This document shows positions 12,391 to 23,739 of a DNA stretch of 64,000 nt, in pieces (positions within the stretch are counted from its first letter, which is position 1; each line of letters opens with the position of its first letter). The notes beneath the pieces are model-generated. The model searched no databases and had not been told where the DNA came from. It saw nothing but the letters and a program-made list of their open reading frames with translations. The position numbers and the translations under genes were made by a program. The stretch is from Atherinomorus stipes (Eukaryota > Chordata > Actinopteri > Atheriniformes > Atherinidae), in the NCBI GenBank assembly GCA_023101725.1, contig JALJCO010003062.1, positions 124,001 through 188,000 of the forward strand. The letters are read 5' to 3'.

Positions 12391-12610
12391 ACATGGGATG
12401 GTGTTATGGCCACCTGTTTACTAACTTCATCTGTCTCTCATTCCATATGCAAATCCTCCTGTTTCAGCGCTCCTGTATGATTGGCTGAGCACCACACCAC
12501 CATCAACTCCTCCCTCCCCACCTGCTCACAACTGATCAATCTCACCTGGAGCTGCTGGCATGCAGCTATAAAAACCCAATAGGTTGGCAACTGTTTGGCC
12601 CGGGAACAGG
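12390..12610 (+). promoter_or_regulatory. possible promoter or LTR-like segment with TATA box
   Basis: A GC-richer block starts TGTTATGGCCACC near 12391. It contains a TATAAAA at 12567-12573 preceded by CTGCTGGCATGCAG. The arrangement resembles a core promoter, as in a retroelement LTR, but no second LTR, primer binding site or target duplication is visible. The downstream low-complexity tract may hide the other end. Confidence 0.25.
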
Positions 12611-12624
12611 CTGTCTGCCCTCAG

Positions 12625-12800
12625 TGGGTTTTTTTTTGGGTTTTTTTGTGATTTTTTTTTTTTTTTTTATATGTTTTTTTTTTTGGTTAAAGGGGGTGTA
12701 AAGGGGAAAAAAGAAGAAAAAAAAGAAAAAAAAAAAGAAAAAGAAAAAAAAGGGAAAAAAAAAAGAAAAAAAAAAAAAAAAAAGGAAAAAAAAATATGGA
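12625..12800. repeat. T-rich tract followed by A/G-rich tract
   Basis: About 60 bases of nearly pure T are followed by about 110 bases of A with occasional G. The two halves could pair with each other. There is no sharp unit. The irregular G and AG interruptions could reflect real decay or read and assembly noise. Confidence 0.85.
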
Positions 12801-12975
12801 TAAGTTGCTTTTCTTCAAACCATTTTAAATTGAAATGTTTGTGAAATATTTAATCACACACACAGTGATTTTCCCTCAAGGCATAATGCTGCATGTATGA
12901 TCATCACGTACCGGTGCCACAGCAGTGGCACATTATTGAATAGTAGATTGAACACCCTCTCAGGATTGACCCTCA

Positions 12976-13704
12976 CAGTGTGTTCAGACCAAGCGCGATT
13001 TGGGCGTCAAAATCGCGCCTGACGCCCAAAGTTGGACGCTTGGTCACTAAAAAGTCAGACACTTGATTTCCACGTCTTGACGCCCTGACGCACGCCGCGG
13101 GAGGAGCCTCTGCTTTTTCTTTTTCCTTTCACCGGTCTGTCTGCACCATGGCAGGTGCAGGAGAGAGAGCGGCTCGGCTTTATGTGATAAATAAAGCAGG
13201 GAACGTCGTCATCGGACGTCTCTGCTCTGTGTCCGGTTCACCAAATGATTCCAGGTGATCTGACTGTGATGAGTTTCTGATCCGGCCCAGTTTAACGTCT
13301 TGCTGTCCCGATGCGGGGCAGCATTATCAGCCCAGTACATCCCATCAGGACAGCAGGTCATCAAACCACTGTTCAGAAACTGGGACTGGACACAGATCAG
13401 TTTATCCTCCTCTGTCTTCAGAGAGAGAGAGAGGAGAGTCCCCTGGTTTTTCTGGGTGTTTCCTCTCCTGTCAGAAAAAGTGTGTCTGTGTCATGACTCG
13501 CTCTGATTGGTCGACGCCCCGCGTCAAGACGCCAAAGTTCAGATTTTCCAACTCCGCCGTCTGACGCCAAATACTCAAAACTCGACGCGCCGCGCCGGAC
13601 GCACGAATTGTTTTTCGACGCCTCCCCGACGCGCGTCGGCCATTGACTTTGCATGTAAACCTGACGCCCTTGACGCCCAAATCGCGCTTGGTCTGAACAC
13701 ACCG
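12976..13704 (+). mobile_element. PIF/Harbinger-type MITE, family H copy 1
   Basis: A 729-bp element with almost perfect inverted ends of about 35 bp, starting (C/A)(A/G)GTGTGTTCAGACC and containing GCGATTTGGGCGTCAA. It is flanked by TCA at 12973-12975 and 13705-13707. A 3-bp duplication is the PIF/Harbinger signature. The interior has many GACGC/GCGTC units, a 36-codon frame (13148-13258) and no transposase. Related copies lie at 45001-45339 (inverted) and 48368-50337. Confidence 0.85.
13148..13258 (+). other. short frame shared with another copy of the MITE
   Basis: A 36-codon frame from ATG at 13148 to TGA at 13256. It contains YVINKAGNVVIGRLCSVSG. The MITE copy at 48560-48661 has a matching frame with YVINKAGNVVVGCLCSVSG. 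No known domain is recognised. It may be the start of an exon from an autonomous parent that was captured or retained in the MITE. The codes of the two copies differ partly at third positions, but the sample is too small to claim selection. Confidence 0.35.
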
Positions 13705-13824
13705 TCAGACCAGGCAAACACTGGAATCTCTCCTTCTTACCAAATGTCATTTTATTCATGATGTGGGTTTTGCTGGAGGCCACGTAACTCGTTTGTGTCC
13801 CAGGATTAGGATCAGGGTCTGGGT

Positions 13825-14648
13825 CAGGGGTCTGCAGCCTTTTGCTCCAGAGCCACAAGTGGCTCTTTGGGCTTTCCATAATGGCTCAGTTTGACTAAAA
13901 ATAATGAAGAGCCAACAAATATTTTTGTAAATATAAAATTTGTAGTTTTTTTCATTGAATAATTTTGTTGAATTACCACAACATGACACTAAAAGTAGTC
14001 ATTAGGTTATAGGGCTTATTCCCTCATAATTCCCCACATCTACATTTTTATTTATTTATCCTACCTTTTTTTAGACTGTAAAGTCGAAATATAGAAAATC
14101 TGATTGAAGAAAATGTATCAATCTTTTTTTTGTACTTTTCTTTTCTAACCCCAAAATAATAAATAAAATTGTGATCCCTTTAAAATGCCCGAAGTATTTC
14201 TCAAAAATGCTAAGTTACCTAGGATAAAAAAAAAAAACAGAAGTAGACCAAAAAAAATGGAAAATTTATAAAAAAGGAGAGAGGGGGGGGGGGCAAAGAG
14301 GGGAGAAGGGGAAATGGAGGCAGGGTAAATAAAGATATGGGGGGAGAGAGGGGGGGCGGGAGGGGGAAAGAGAAAGGAAGAAAAAAGAAAAAAAAAAAAG
14401 AAAAAAAGGGGGGGGAAGGAGAAAAAAACGGGAAGGGAGATAAGCAAAGGAAATACCAAAAACCGAAAACCCAAAAAAAAAAAAAAAAAAAAAAAAAAAA
14501 CAGTGAACGGTAGGGGTAAGGTGTAAGGGGGGGTTAAAATAAAAAAAAATGAAAACATGTTTAAAGGATATGGAACATATCTGCGACGTTTATTTCGCTG
14601 GTTAAGGTGAAAAATGTCTCTTTGGATTGTGAAGGCTGCAGACCCCTG
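13825..14648. mobile_element. hAT-like element with CAGGGGTCTGCAGCC ends
   Basis: The ends CAGGGGTCTGCAGCCTT and the complement AAGGCTGCAGACCCCTG form a 17-bp inverted repeat over 824 bp. CAGGG ends are typical of hAT. The flanks (GTCTGGGT and CTGGGGTG) are similar but not a clean 8-bp duplication. The interior is dominated by a long purine-rich tract and encodes no transposase, although the left part has the GAGCCACAAGTGGCTC palindrome usual in this fish repeat type. Confidence 0.7.
14220..14575. repeat. long purine-rich tract (A and G on plus strand)
   Basis: About 350 bases with very few pyrimidines. It includes long G runs near 14285 and 14410, and a run of about 30 A near 14474-14503. 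A 187-codon minus-strand frame across it (14145-14708) is a low-complexity artefact rich in F, P, L and S. Confidence 0.9.
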
Positions 14649-15640
14649 CTGGGGTGAGGAGATGTGGGAGGGTATCTTTATCTCCCTGGAGATACCCATC
14701 ACATTCACCTGTATTTGGGATTAAGTGAGATAGAAAAGCGACTGTGCACGGAAACAATATCATTCCTGGATGTGACAGATGTTGAGACACGGTCTAATAA
14801 TATTATCAAGGTGAATGGCACGTGTAATTTATGCCTCTACATCTACGGGACCTTTTCGTCTGACTGCAGGGGATGCCGCTGCTCTCTGAAACAAAGCCAG
14901 ATATGTTAACATAGCCTGGAACAAAACCAGGTTATGTTCACAGCATATGTCCCCGGATAAACTTAGCTAGATCAGCCATTTTGGAACAGAAAACCCAAGG
15001 TTACCATTTAATCTGGGTTAACATAGCCAGCTAAGCCACTAAGCCTCCTTTTTGGAATATGCCACAGGTGTTTTCTGTAATGTTCAAAAATACTTCTGCA
15101 CTTGGAGGTATTTTGAACCACATTTCACAGGAAAGGTGCTCTGATGTGTCTGGGATAGTTTTGTTTGTTTTATTTAAAAATCATTTTCAACTACAAAAAT
15201 GTTTATATATAAATATAATGTATTTCACCAAATATAATTTAGTAATTTTTTTATTTATTATTAGATTCTTTAGTTTCTTGTTATTTGAATTACTATTGTC
15301 AATTTAGCCTCTTCCTTGGTTGGAGGGTATGAATAATTTTGAGGGCGGCTTGTATGTACCTGTAGATGCAGGTGTTTGAACTTTGAAAGCTCTGATACAG
15401 ATTATCTCCTCCCAACATCAACAGTTGGACAATTTATGGTGCAACAATCATAAATATACAGGGATAAATATGTAGTTTCACAATTATCATGAGTTTGGAT
15501 GTATAAAATTTACAAAAATTTGGTAAATTTACAAAAAAAAAATATTGCAGCACACTGTATCTTGCTGTGACGTCATCACACCGTCAGAAGCACTTCCGTT
15601 CCTATTTTTTTTAATAAACAAAATGATCCATTCCAACATG
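14649..15640. other. unassigned sequence
   Basis: Mostly AT-rich from 15060 on. Around 14900-15060 several copies of CATAGCC(T/A)GG and GGTTA(T/A)GTT suggest part of a degenerate inverted-repeat element, but I could not define its ends. No gene is supported. Confidence 0.35.
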
Positions 15641-15645
15641 TAGCA

Positions 15646-15753
15646 ATGCCTCGCTCAAGCAAACTTGCAAAACTTTGCGCACCAGCCGACGAGAAGAGTC
15701 GGGTCAAAGGTTACGTGCATAATCAGGTCATTTTTTTTGGCAAAGTGATTTAA
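15646..15753 (+). other. short frame beside the second Tc1 element
   Basis: A 35-residue frame beginning MPRSSKLAKLCAPADEKSRV, preceded by a block containing TGACGTCATCACACC (near 15570). The peptide is charged at its start and has no recognised domain. The arrangement of a CRE-like site, an ATG and a frame resembles a truncated 5' end of a mobile element. It could equally be chance. Confidence 0.25.
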
Positions 15754-15755
15754 AA

Positions 15756-15773
15756 TATATATATATATATACC

Positions 15774-15803
<30 letters not shown>
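15756..15803. repeat. TA then CA dinucleotide microsatellite
   Basis: Two (TA)n blocks separated by CCA, then (CA)n, directly at the left end of the Tc1 element. Tc1 elements insert at TA, so such arrays are favoured targets. Confidence 0.9.
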
Positions 15804-15805
<2 letters not shown>

Positions 15806-16984
15806 CGGCCGATTTATTAGGGTACACCTGTCCAAGTGCTTGCCAAAGCAAATTTCTTATTAGCCAATTACACAGCAGCAACTTAATGCATTTAGGCATG
15901 TAGACATGGTCAAGACGATCTGCTGCAGTTCAAACTGAGCATCAGAATGGGGAAGAAAGGTGATTTAAGTGACTTTGAATGTGGTATGGTTGTTGGTTTT
16001 AGACAGGGTGGTCTGAGTATCTCAGAAACTGCTGATCTACTGGGATCTTCATGCACAACCATCTCTAGGATTTACAGAGAATTGTCTGAAAGAGTAAAAA
16101 TATCCAGTGAGCAGCAATTCTGTGGGCGCAAATGCCTTGTTGATGCCAGAGGTCAGAGAAGAAAGGCCAGACTGGTTCCAGCTGATAGAAAGGTAACAGT
16201 AACACAAATGACCACTTGTTGCAACCAAAGTATGCAGAAGAGCATCTCTGAATGCACATGTCCAACCTTGAGGCGGGTGGGCTACAGCAGCAGAAGACCA
16301 CACCAAGTGCCACTCCTGTCACACAGACTCGCCAAAATTGGACAATAGAAGATGGAGAAATGTTGTTGGTCTGATAGTCTCGATGTCTGCTGCGACATTC
16401 GGATGGTAGGATCAGAATTTGGTGTCAACAACATGAAAGCATTAATTCATCCTGCCTTGTATCAATGGTTCAGACAGGTGGTGGTGGTGGTGTAATGGTG
16501 TGGGACAGATTTTCTTGGCACACTTTGGGCCCCTTAATACCAACATGGCATGGTTTAACCACCACAGCCTACCTGAGTATTGTTGCTGACCATGTCCATC
16601 CCTTTATAACAACAGTGTAACCACCTTCAGATTGTTACTTCCAGCAGGATAACGCGCCATGTCACAAAGCACGAATCATCCGACTGGTTTCTTGAACATG
16701 ACAATGAGTTCATTGTACTCAGATGACCTCCACAGTCACCAGATCACAATCCAATAGAGCACATTTTGAAATTTGTAGTGGAACGGGAGATTTGCATCAT
16801 GGATGTGCAGCCAAAAAATCTGCAGCAACTGTGTGATGCTGTCATGTCAATATGGAGCAAAATCTCTGAGGAATGTTTCCAGTACCTTGTTGAACCTGTG
16901 CCAAAAAGGATTAAGGCAGTTCTGAAGGCAAAAGGGGTCACTAGGTACCTGGTACTAGCAAGGTGTACCTAATAAAGTGGCCGA

Positions 16985-16990
<6 letters not shown>
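15799..16990 (+). mobile_element. Tc1-type transposon, GGTACACC family, complete but dead
   Basis: The left end CGGCCGATTTATTAGGGTACACC and the right-end complement GGTGTACCTAATAAAGTGGCCG are a matching inverted pair, about 1.19 kb apart. This end type (TTTATTAGGTACACC) is abundant in teleosts. Dinucleotide microsatellites flank both ends, consistent with TA insertion but blurring the exact boundaries. A 3' fragment of the same family is at 57893-58128. The internal gene is broken (next entry). Confidence 0.9.
15947..16972 (+). pseudogene. Tc1-type transposase, degenerate (GGTACACC family)
   Basis: It starts at ATG 15947 with MGKKGDLSDFECGMVVGFRQ, then an intact helix-turn-helix-like stretch (ISETADLLGSSCTTISRIYRE) to about residue 45. 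The first open segment ends at 16348. Catalytic-domain pieces follow in different frames: a WSDS motif near 16365, QQDNAPCHKARI around 16640-16675 with the second aspartate, and SPDHNPIEHIL near 16735-16768 with the expected acidic residue. The C-terminal part (16766-16972) includes NLQQLCDAVMSIWSKISEE. Several frameshifts and stops separate them. The first catalytic region is poor and GCGCCATG-to-frame continuity is lost, so it is inactive. Confidence 0.9.
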
Positions 16991-17015
<25 letters not shown>

Positions 17016-17019
17016 TGTC
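16985..17019. repeat. GT dinucleotide microsatellite
   Basis: A (GT)n run with a single TATG interruption, at the right end of the Tc1 element. Confidence 0.9.
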
Positions 17020-19377
17020 ATCCATCTCTTGTTTGAACAGTCTATGACTGACTCCTTATCTATGACCACATATGAAAGCAACCTTGGTCTTAGAATATCT
17101 CATTTGTGACCAAAAAGTTGGATTCGGTTCTGCCCGCCTGCGGTATGACCGTAGCCTTAGAGGCAATGGCCTCCCAGCAGTTGCACTGCTTTGCACAGCC
17201 AAGAATGAGAGGAGATGTTAGAAACCTTTTTGCAGCAGCTTACAGGCAATAGCCACAGCTACTAATGGCTTCTTCATAACTCAGCAAGGTTAAGTAACAA
17301 AAATTAAACCCATAACCATCCTGATACTTCCACTTGGATACGGTAGAGTACATTGAGTCATGTCCATAGATGCCACATCATTTTAACCCCAGCCACTTAT
17401 CAGTTGTGTGTGTGTGGTTTCATGATCATGTCTGTAAGTTATCAGGACGTTAACGGCTTCTCTTCCTAACATGCTTGAGCCCAATGCAAGTGTTTTGGAA
17501 TTAAACAGAACACTGACAGCAAAGATATTTAGCTGCCACCAAGCATAGGTACACACTCAGCTACTGCAGCATTTACAGAACTTGTTTTTGTTGTAGCCCT
17601 TTTTGTTCTTTGAACTGTCAGTTCAATGACAGCATTAGAGTAATCTGCCCAAAGTAACAAGATTGTCATTAAACCTTAGCACAGTTAGATCTGTGATGAG
17701 AGGAAATTGACATGTTCATGGTTAAGTGACAAAAAAAAAATTGGCTCATCGTGCTTTTGATGTATTTTACAAGTACTTATTCTACAGACTGTATTGCTGC
17801 ATTTACACAAAATATGTACTTTTTCTAAATTTGTTCAATATAAATCCCATCAAAATTTTGCACTTGTTGACTTTAAGTGTAAAGTGGTTTTATATTGTAA
17901 TGTTCCCTTTTAGTGGTTTCACATTTGATAAAATGGTAACTTTTAAAAATATTTTTGGGAATGTCTAATTGTAAAATAAAAAGGCGAATGAAATGATTGA
18001 CAAAATCCTACAAAGAAATAATAGAAAACCGAAAGGAATGAGTGAACACATAAATAAAAATACTGGGTTCAACATCAGGAGGAGAAAACACATGGAACAA
18101 AGAGAGGATTTATTCATCGACTTCATGGCTGTTTTTTAGACAAGGAAGAGGACAGCTAGTAGGAGGCAGCTCCCCGAGGAGACAAGGCCCAGCTCCAAAT
18201 CACTTGATTGGGATCGACAGCACAATCCACACATATGCTTGACTAATGAGGCAAATCAGTGCCGAGCGAAGAGGCGAAGCGGCAGCAAAAACAACCACAT
18301 GTGACGGACAGACTGCAGACGGTCATCACGAGGTCGAGACAACAGAAATGTCCAAGCAGCAATTGGTTCGCTGTCATCACTTAGCAGTGTGCTAAATTGT
18401 GTTTTTAAGCGGAGAATGAGAAAATGTGTGCTTTTTTAATTTGCAAAATTGTCTGTGTTGTGACCTCCAGCATGCACACCCCTAGACAGTCAAGCTAAGT
18501 CAGGACCTGTTTGTCTCACAGAGACATGTGGACGCTCACAAGGCTGGTCAAATTACTCTTGTCACATGTTGCAGATGCAGAAGAAGCAGCAGCAGCAACA
18601 CCTGTCCACTATCATTTATTTCCACTCTTATTTGACCTTTCATTTTGGTGTGATGGTCTCTTGAGATCAGAGTTGTCTCTAAAGGATTTCAACCAAGATG
18701 GCAGCAAAATTCTGTTTTTGAAAATGACTCTCACCAAAGATGACACAAATCTGGAAGAGATGCTGGAACATAAAATCTATGGCGTTACATGTGTTTCTCA
18801 ATCTCAGGTTTGATTAAATGAGTGTTCGTCATGTTAGGGACATGTTGTGTTGATTCGATTATATTTAATGTTACAATCAGGTTAATGTCCGGAGCTTCAG
18901 TTGTAAGCAGCTTGGTCCCAGCAGTAGTTTGGGGTTGTGTTACGGTTGTGTTAGGTGAGTAGCCCGGCAGCCCAGCTTACATTTACAATAAGCCGTGTAA
19001 AATGAAGCCTGGTGAGCTCGCAGGCTGTCTGTGAGGCAAAAACATTATTCTCAGTCATGGAGAAGAGTAGGACTATTTGTGTTAGCGTGTTAGCACTCGT
19101 CGGGATTCAGCAATAGCTTCAGCTGAGTCGGCTGGAATCGGCTGCTGGAGTAAATAACAGCTACGCAGCTCAACGTGTTCCACATAATGGTGGTGTTTTG
19201 CTCGGTGTGTTTGTATTTGCAGATATTTATTATCAGATGAGGCGAGTGGGAGGTGGAGCAGAGGTAGAGGCAGGTGTGGTTCATGACACGCTTCAAGGAT
19301 ACAAATAGAAAAGCAGAAAGACTGATGAAGACAATCAAAGAGGCAACCAGGATACTTCCCTTCACAGACCCCTTCTG
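17020..19377. other. unassigned sequence
   Basis: No domain or element was recognised. An ORF of 100 codons at 18511-18813 has no known family and no splice context that I can support. The block around 18080-18360 is of balanced composition and lacks repeat signs, so it may be unique host DNA. AT-rich sequence around 17720-18010. Confidence 0.35.
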
Positions 19378-19560
19378 TAGAGCCCTATGAAATCTGTCTT
19401 ATTTTTTTCTAAAATTCCATTTAAATTTTTCCTATTTTCGGTGTTTTTCCGTTTTTAATTTTTGAGAATTCCGTTTTTTATCAATTTTACACAAATTTAA
19501 CACCAATACAGTGTATAAAAAAATTAAATTTAGCCAATTAATGCCGTTATAATTACTAAC
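19378..19560 (+). mobile_element. possible hAT-like left end
   Basis: The sequence TAGAGCCCTATGAAATCTG followed by a T-rich block with repeated TTCCGTTTTT resembles the left end of a widespread fish repeat. The matching right end (GATTTCATAGGGCTC) was not found in the window, so this is at best a truncated copy. Confidence 0.35.
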
Positions 19561-20964
19561 TTGAATGCTTTCATGCTTTTAAACATGTTTAAGGCAAAAA
19601 CATGGTACAAGTTTAAACAAACAAAAAAAGAAAAATGTCAATTGTAAATAATACATAATTCAGAACAGTACTAATTTACAGATGGTGGTCCACACCATAG
19701 ACTATAAGAAACATATGTCCGGGTTAGATCACCAGACACACAGGTTAATAATCATGGGTAAATTGCTCTGTCCTGTATTCTGCTGCTTTAAACCGTGTCC
19801 ATCCAGAGCAGAGCGGATGGAACTAAGTCAGTCGATAAAAAGCAAAGTCGATCCAGACAATTTTTGTGCAGACTCTGGATCACATTTTACTCGGAAATAT
19901 CAGCATTACATCCTAACCTGCGGCACCAAGCCATCAGCGGAGAGAATCTGACTTTACACTACGTCACACCTGGTGACGAAATGTTCGGCTGTAGTTTAAT
20001 TCACCAGTAGATGCACAACAACCAAAGAAAGTGATCAAACAAAGAGCAAGCACGTGGCACGCAGGTCGGTCTGGCTAAATAACCAGGAGGAAAGCTGATG
20101 AAGCTGTCCCACGGGGCTTCCTCGTGGAGCGGAGTGGGTGTGGGTGGGTGTGCCCCCCCCCATCGTCGTCGCTCCGTTAGCACGTTATATTCTTCGTTGA
20201 TCTGATTGGTTGATTTGGCGTGTCTATCACCAACATAGCTGGTGATAGCTCATTGGATAAGGCATCTGTCTAACCAGTATTTTCGCCCCTTCCCAAAACT
20301 ACTCCAACAGATGATTCCCAGATGGATATGCGAGAGCAAATCCACCTGGCGGAGTCAGGTTATGACTACGTTGGGAGGAACCTAAACATACTATTTTGAA
20401 AAATTCCGATGAAGGGTCATAAAGTCCACTGAGTAGGTGGATGAATGTGGCTTTGGAATATTAAGCATGAAAAACAAGATTCGTAAACTCGATTAGCATG
20501 TGGTGCGCTCAGTAAAGAACATCACACACGGATCAGAAGAGAGATGAGATGTGCGATCTGTCTTTTATCACTGTCAAGTGTGTGGTGTTAAATCTGTGCA
20601 GGATAGATGAGTCCAGTAACGTGTTAGTATCAAAGACATCACCCCCTGTAGTGTATGCTTCATATAGTGGCATAATAATAAAATCATAATAAATCCCCCT
20701 GATGCTAAAATGTACTGACCATGAAAGTATGCTTAACTGGTAAACTACTTCAGATTTTGGGTCATAATATACGCGACGCGACCAGGCACGAGTGCCTCAA
20801 CGTAAGGTGCCGTGCCTGGTCAGCTGTTCCCTCACGCTTCACGTCGGGGTTTCCCGGTCAGCTGACACCTCACCAGGAAGTCCTGACAGATCTGAGGAAG
20901 GCTGGAGTGACAGCCAAAACTGTCTGCTAGGTAAGACCAAAAACACGTCTCTTGAAAAGAAAAT
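19561..20964. other. unassigned sequence with a short hairpin
   Basis: No gene is supported. A perfect 11-bp inverted pair, GACCAGGCACG and CGTGCCTGGTC, lies near 20780-20821 with a loop of about 20 bases. An A-box-like stretch, TAGCTCATTGG, lies near 20247 but has no B box. Small ORFs have no recognisable domain. Confidence 0.35.
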
Positions 20965-21275
20965 TCATTCATTCATTTTCTGTACCGCTTATCCAGTTCA
21001 GGGTCACGGGGGTTGCTGGAGCCTATCCCATCTATTATCAGGCGAGAGGCAGGTACATCCTGGACAGATCGCCAGTCTGTCGCAGGGCCAACACAGAGAG
21101 ACAGACAACCATCCACGCTCACATTCATACCTAGGGACAATTTAGAGTGATCACTTAACCTAACATGCACGTCTTTGGATGGTGGGAGGTGAACCCCCTC
21201 CCAAGCCAGGAATGTAACCAGCGATGTTTGTATTGTGAGACTGCGGTGCTAACCACCACGCCACCGTGCAGCCCG
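20965..21275. repeat. common teleost interspersed repeat (CCGTGCAGCCC end)
   Basis: It begins with a (TTCA)n run and TTTTCTGTACCGCTTATCC. It then carries GGGTCACGGGGGTTGCTGGAGCC, TCCTGGACAGATCGCCAGTC, GGACAATTTAGAGTGATCA, GCACGTCTTTGGATGGTGGGAGG, and finally ACCACCACGCCACCGTGCAGCCC. This word order is a very widespread teleost repeat, probably the 3' region of a non-LTR retroelement in minus orientation, judged by the microsatellite at the left side. The segment that usually follows GGGAGG (coding-like AACCC region) is deleted here. Confidence 0.75.
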
Positions 21276-22885
21276 AAGGAAAATTATCTGAGTCTGATGA
21301 ACTGAAGAGAAAATGAACGTCATTGATGGGTTATAATATACATCATGAAATAAATAAATGCTACAAAATAAGTCTGCATAAGTTCGGCTTGGAGATATGT
21401 TAGTATGAACATGATAATATGTTGCTGAGATCAGCTGATGTCATGTCAACAGACTTATATCAGGTTGTTGCGGAGGAGGTGTTACACAGACCAGCCAACT
21501 TTAAAATATTCAGTACTAAGTAAGATAGACACTGTGAGTTTTATAATTGGTCCATTTTTTGCCATGATCAAGGCAAACGTGTTGTAGGATCTCACACCTT
21601 TTTCTCTAGTTGTTGTGACTGTGACGCCTTCTAACAGCAAAAATAATCATAGTGATGGTTAGAGAACTGTTTCATGTCAGTTGCACGCTGGTTGAAATTG
21701 CTATGAATTGCTAGGGATGTGAACAGTAACTGGAAATGTCAACACAAGCGGAAGTCAAATGGCGCCCTCGCAAGTCCCCAAAATAAGGTGAATATACAAA
21801 TATAATATGACGTATTTATTGAACAATTACAAGTAATGTCTCTCAAACTAGCCAACTACATTCATTAATATGAGCCAAAATGCATTTACAGAGGCTGTCG
21901 GCAGCCATTTCAAAACATGGCCGCCATCTTGGATTTTCAAAATTCCCCTCAGATGGATTGGATCAATAGGCCCTAGAGAGCAACTGTACCAATTTTGCAC
22001 AGTCCAATCATGCTTGTGTCAAAATTTGCACAATAATCCTTAAAATTGGCTCCTACTTGCTCCACTAAAGGAACTTGATATTTCCAAGTTCAAATGTAAC
22101 ACAGGAACAGGAAATAGTTAAAGATTTAATTAACATTTTTGACAAGTGCAAACACTGAAGTTGCATAAGAGATAATGTAGGTGTGACTCATTGTTTGCTC
22201 TGTAGCATGTACAAAGGAATGTGATCAGATTCTTTTCTGCAACTCATTTAAACACCATACTTGTCAAAAAGGTCAACAGCCGTGAACATTGCTGCACATG
22301 TGAGTACTGACTTCATTACAATCTAATGTAAGAGGCTTTGATTTATGAGTTAAAATGTTATCATCTGAATTACTCAAATAGTGAATTAAATTGTTGGTGA
22401 ATTCTGAGTTCATTAGTGGTGGTTACGGGAACAGAAGCAGAGATTAGACGCTCCAACAGCAGTGTCTTTCAGCGATGATGTGTTGTCTTCTCAAAGCAGG
22501 AGGTTGACTGTGTTAATGTTTACCTCGGTGAGGAAAGGCCACAGCACTCTGCAGAGGCTACAGATGATTTTAAAATGTCATTTTCTAGTTCACTGCCCTG
22601 AAACTCTGCAGCTGCTGCTTTAAAGAAAAACAAATAGCACTATTTAAATGAAGCTGCCTCACTCACTCAGAATTGCTCAAAACTGCAAAATGTCACCAAA
22701 ACACAGAGAAATCTTCAGATATTAACTGGATAATCCATTCACAGCATAGAAAGAATATATTTATACCACCTGTTGTGGGGATTACTTTCCTCTTGGTTTG
22801 GGTGGTCTTTATTTCTACATTAATATAGTCATTTGAACCTTTTCATTACCAAAAAGTCCAGCTGTAAGTTCTTGAAAATCATTTT
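21276..22885. other. unassigned sequence
   Basis: No gene is supported. Blocks such as ATGGCCGCCATCTTGG (21918-21933) recall interspersed fish repeats but with no definable ends. The remainder is AT-rich. Confidence 0.35.
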
Positions 22886-22889
22886 ATCT

Positions 22890-23215
22890 TACAAGAACTG
22901 AGCTGTTCCATCCTGTTCAACTGGTCCAAAGGTCTTCTGCCCCCATAATACTGAAACCCCATCATCTTACCACATCATTCCTGTTTTACAACAGCTTCAG
23001 TGGCTCCCTATAAATACCAGAATCCATTTAAAAATCTTTTTTACTTTTAAGGCCATTCATCATTTGGCCCCTCTGAACCTTTCCATTCTGGTCCCTCACC
23101 CCCTCTTGTTCCCTCAGATCCTCTTCATCTTTCCATCTCACTGTCCCCTTCCCATCATCTTGTCACCATGGGGAGCAGGGCTTTTAACTACTTCTCCCAA
23201 GTGGCAGAGCCAGAA
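22890..23215 (+). pseudogene. L2/CR1-like LINE fragment (reverse transcriptase C-terminal region)
   Basis: The plus strand near 22970-23130 translates as HIIPVLQQLQWLPINTRI and, a few residues on, FKAIHHLAPLNLS. This is the 'HITPVL..LHWLPV..RI.FK' plus 'KALHGLAP.YL' block found near the C-terminus of L2/CR1-type ORF2 proteins in fish, where the ORF2 protein makes cDNA from element RNA. Only this tail is present, in one frame that continues with reduced similarity to about 23160. No start or catalytic core is present. Confidence 0.8.
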
Positions 23216-23731
23216 TGTGGCTGATGTGTAGGCCTGGAAAAATCAGGATGGGCTTGATTATTTTTAAACTAATATAAGATGTATGTGTAAAAGTTTTATG
23301 ATGTAATAAAACTTGTCCTGCCACCGTAAATCAGCCTATGATTCAAAGAATGTCTAAACCTATGAGACAATATACAGTAGGGACCCGCTCCACAACTGCA
23401 CCTGTTAAATTTAACAGTTAAGACAGGAAAGGAAAAAAAGTTAGAGAAAATGCTTTGATTATGTCATCATAATTCAAAATGTCAATCTTTTGTTGCAAAG
23501 GACAAAGTGTCAAGTTTTTGACACTTTGATCCTTGGATGATTTCAGGTGTTTCTAGATAGTGTTTGTTGCTGAGAAAAGTCTCTTGACTCTGCAGGAGGT
23601 TAAAGGGAGTGTTATGATGACCCTTTACAGATTCTTCAGATTGGGAAAAGTGTCTGAAAAGCAGCTGTCCAGTATTTCCAACAGCGTTGGGAAGTTGTCC
23701 CGATCCATTTTCCTTCTGATGTGCTGAGTGA
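23216..23731. other. unassigned sequence
   Basis: No gene is supported. A minus-strand frame of 110 codons at 23482-23814 runs into the following element's left end, so it is not a real gene. An imperfect inverted motif, GTCAAGTTTTTGAC, lies near 23510. Confidence 0.4.
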
Positions 23732-23739
23732 ACACATTG

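Noticed and set aside
12584..12844. lysine-rich frame
   Set aside because: It is the translation of T-rich and A-rich tracts.
13418..13879. 153-codon minus-strand frame
   Set aside because: It spans the right end of a Harbinger MITE and the left end of the hAT element, so it joins unrelated DNA.
14145..14708. 187-codon minus-strand frame
   Set aside because: It is the complement of a purine-rich low-complexity tract, giving F, P, S and L runs; no domain and no conservation evidence.
17720..18010. 80-codon frame at 17726-17968
   Set aside because: AT-rich translation with no domain; composition explains the hydrophobic residues.
20240..20290. tRNA-like stretch TAGCTCATTGG followed by CATCTGTCTAACCAG
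   Set aside because: There is an A-box-like part but no B box or acceptor stem, so no tRNA gene is supported.
21900..21940. block containing ATGGCCGCCATCTTGG as a possible gene start
   Set aside because: Such words recur in fish repeats, and no open frame or splice site follows.
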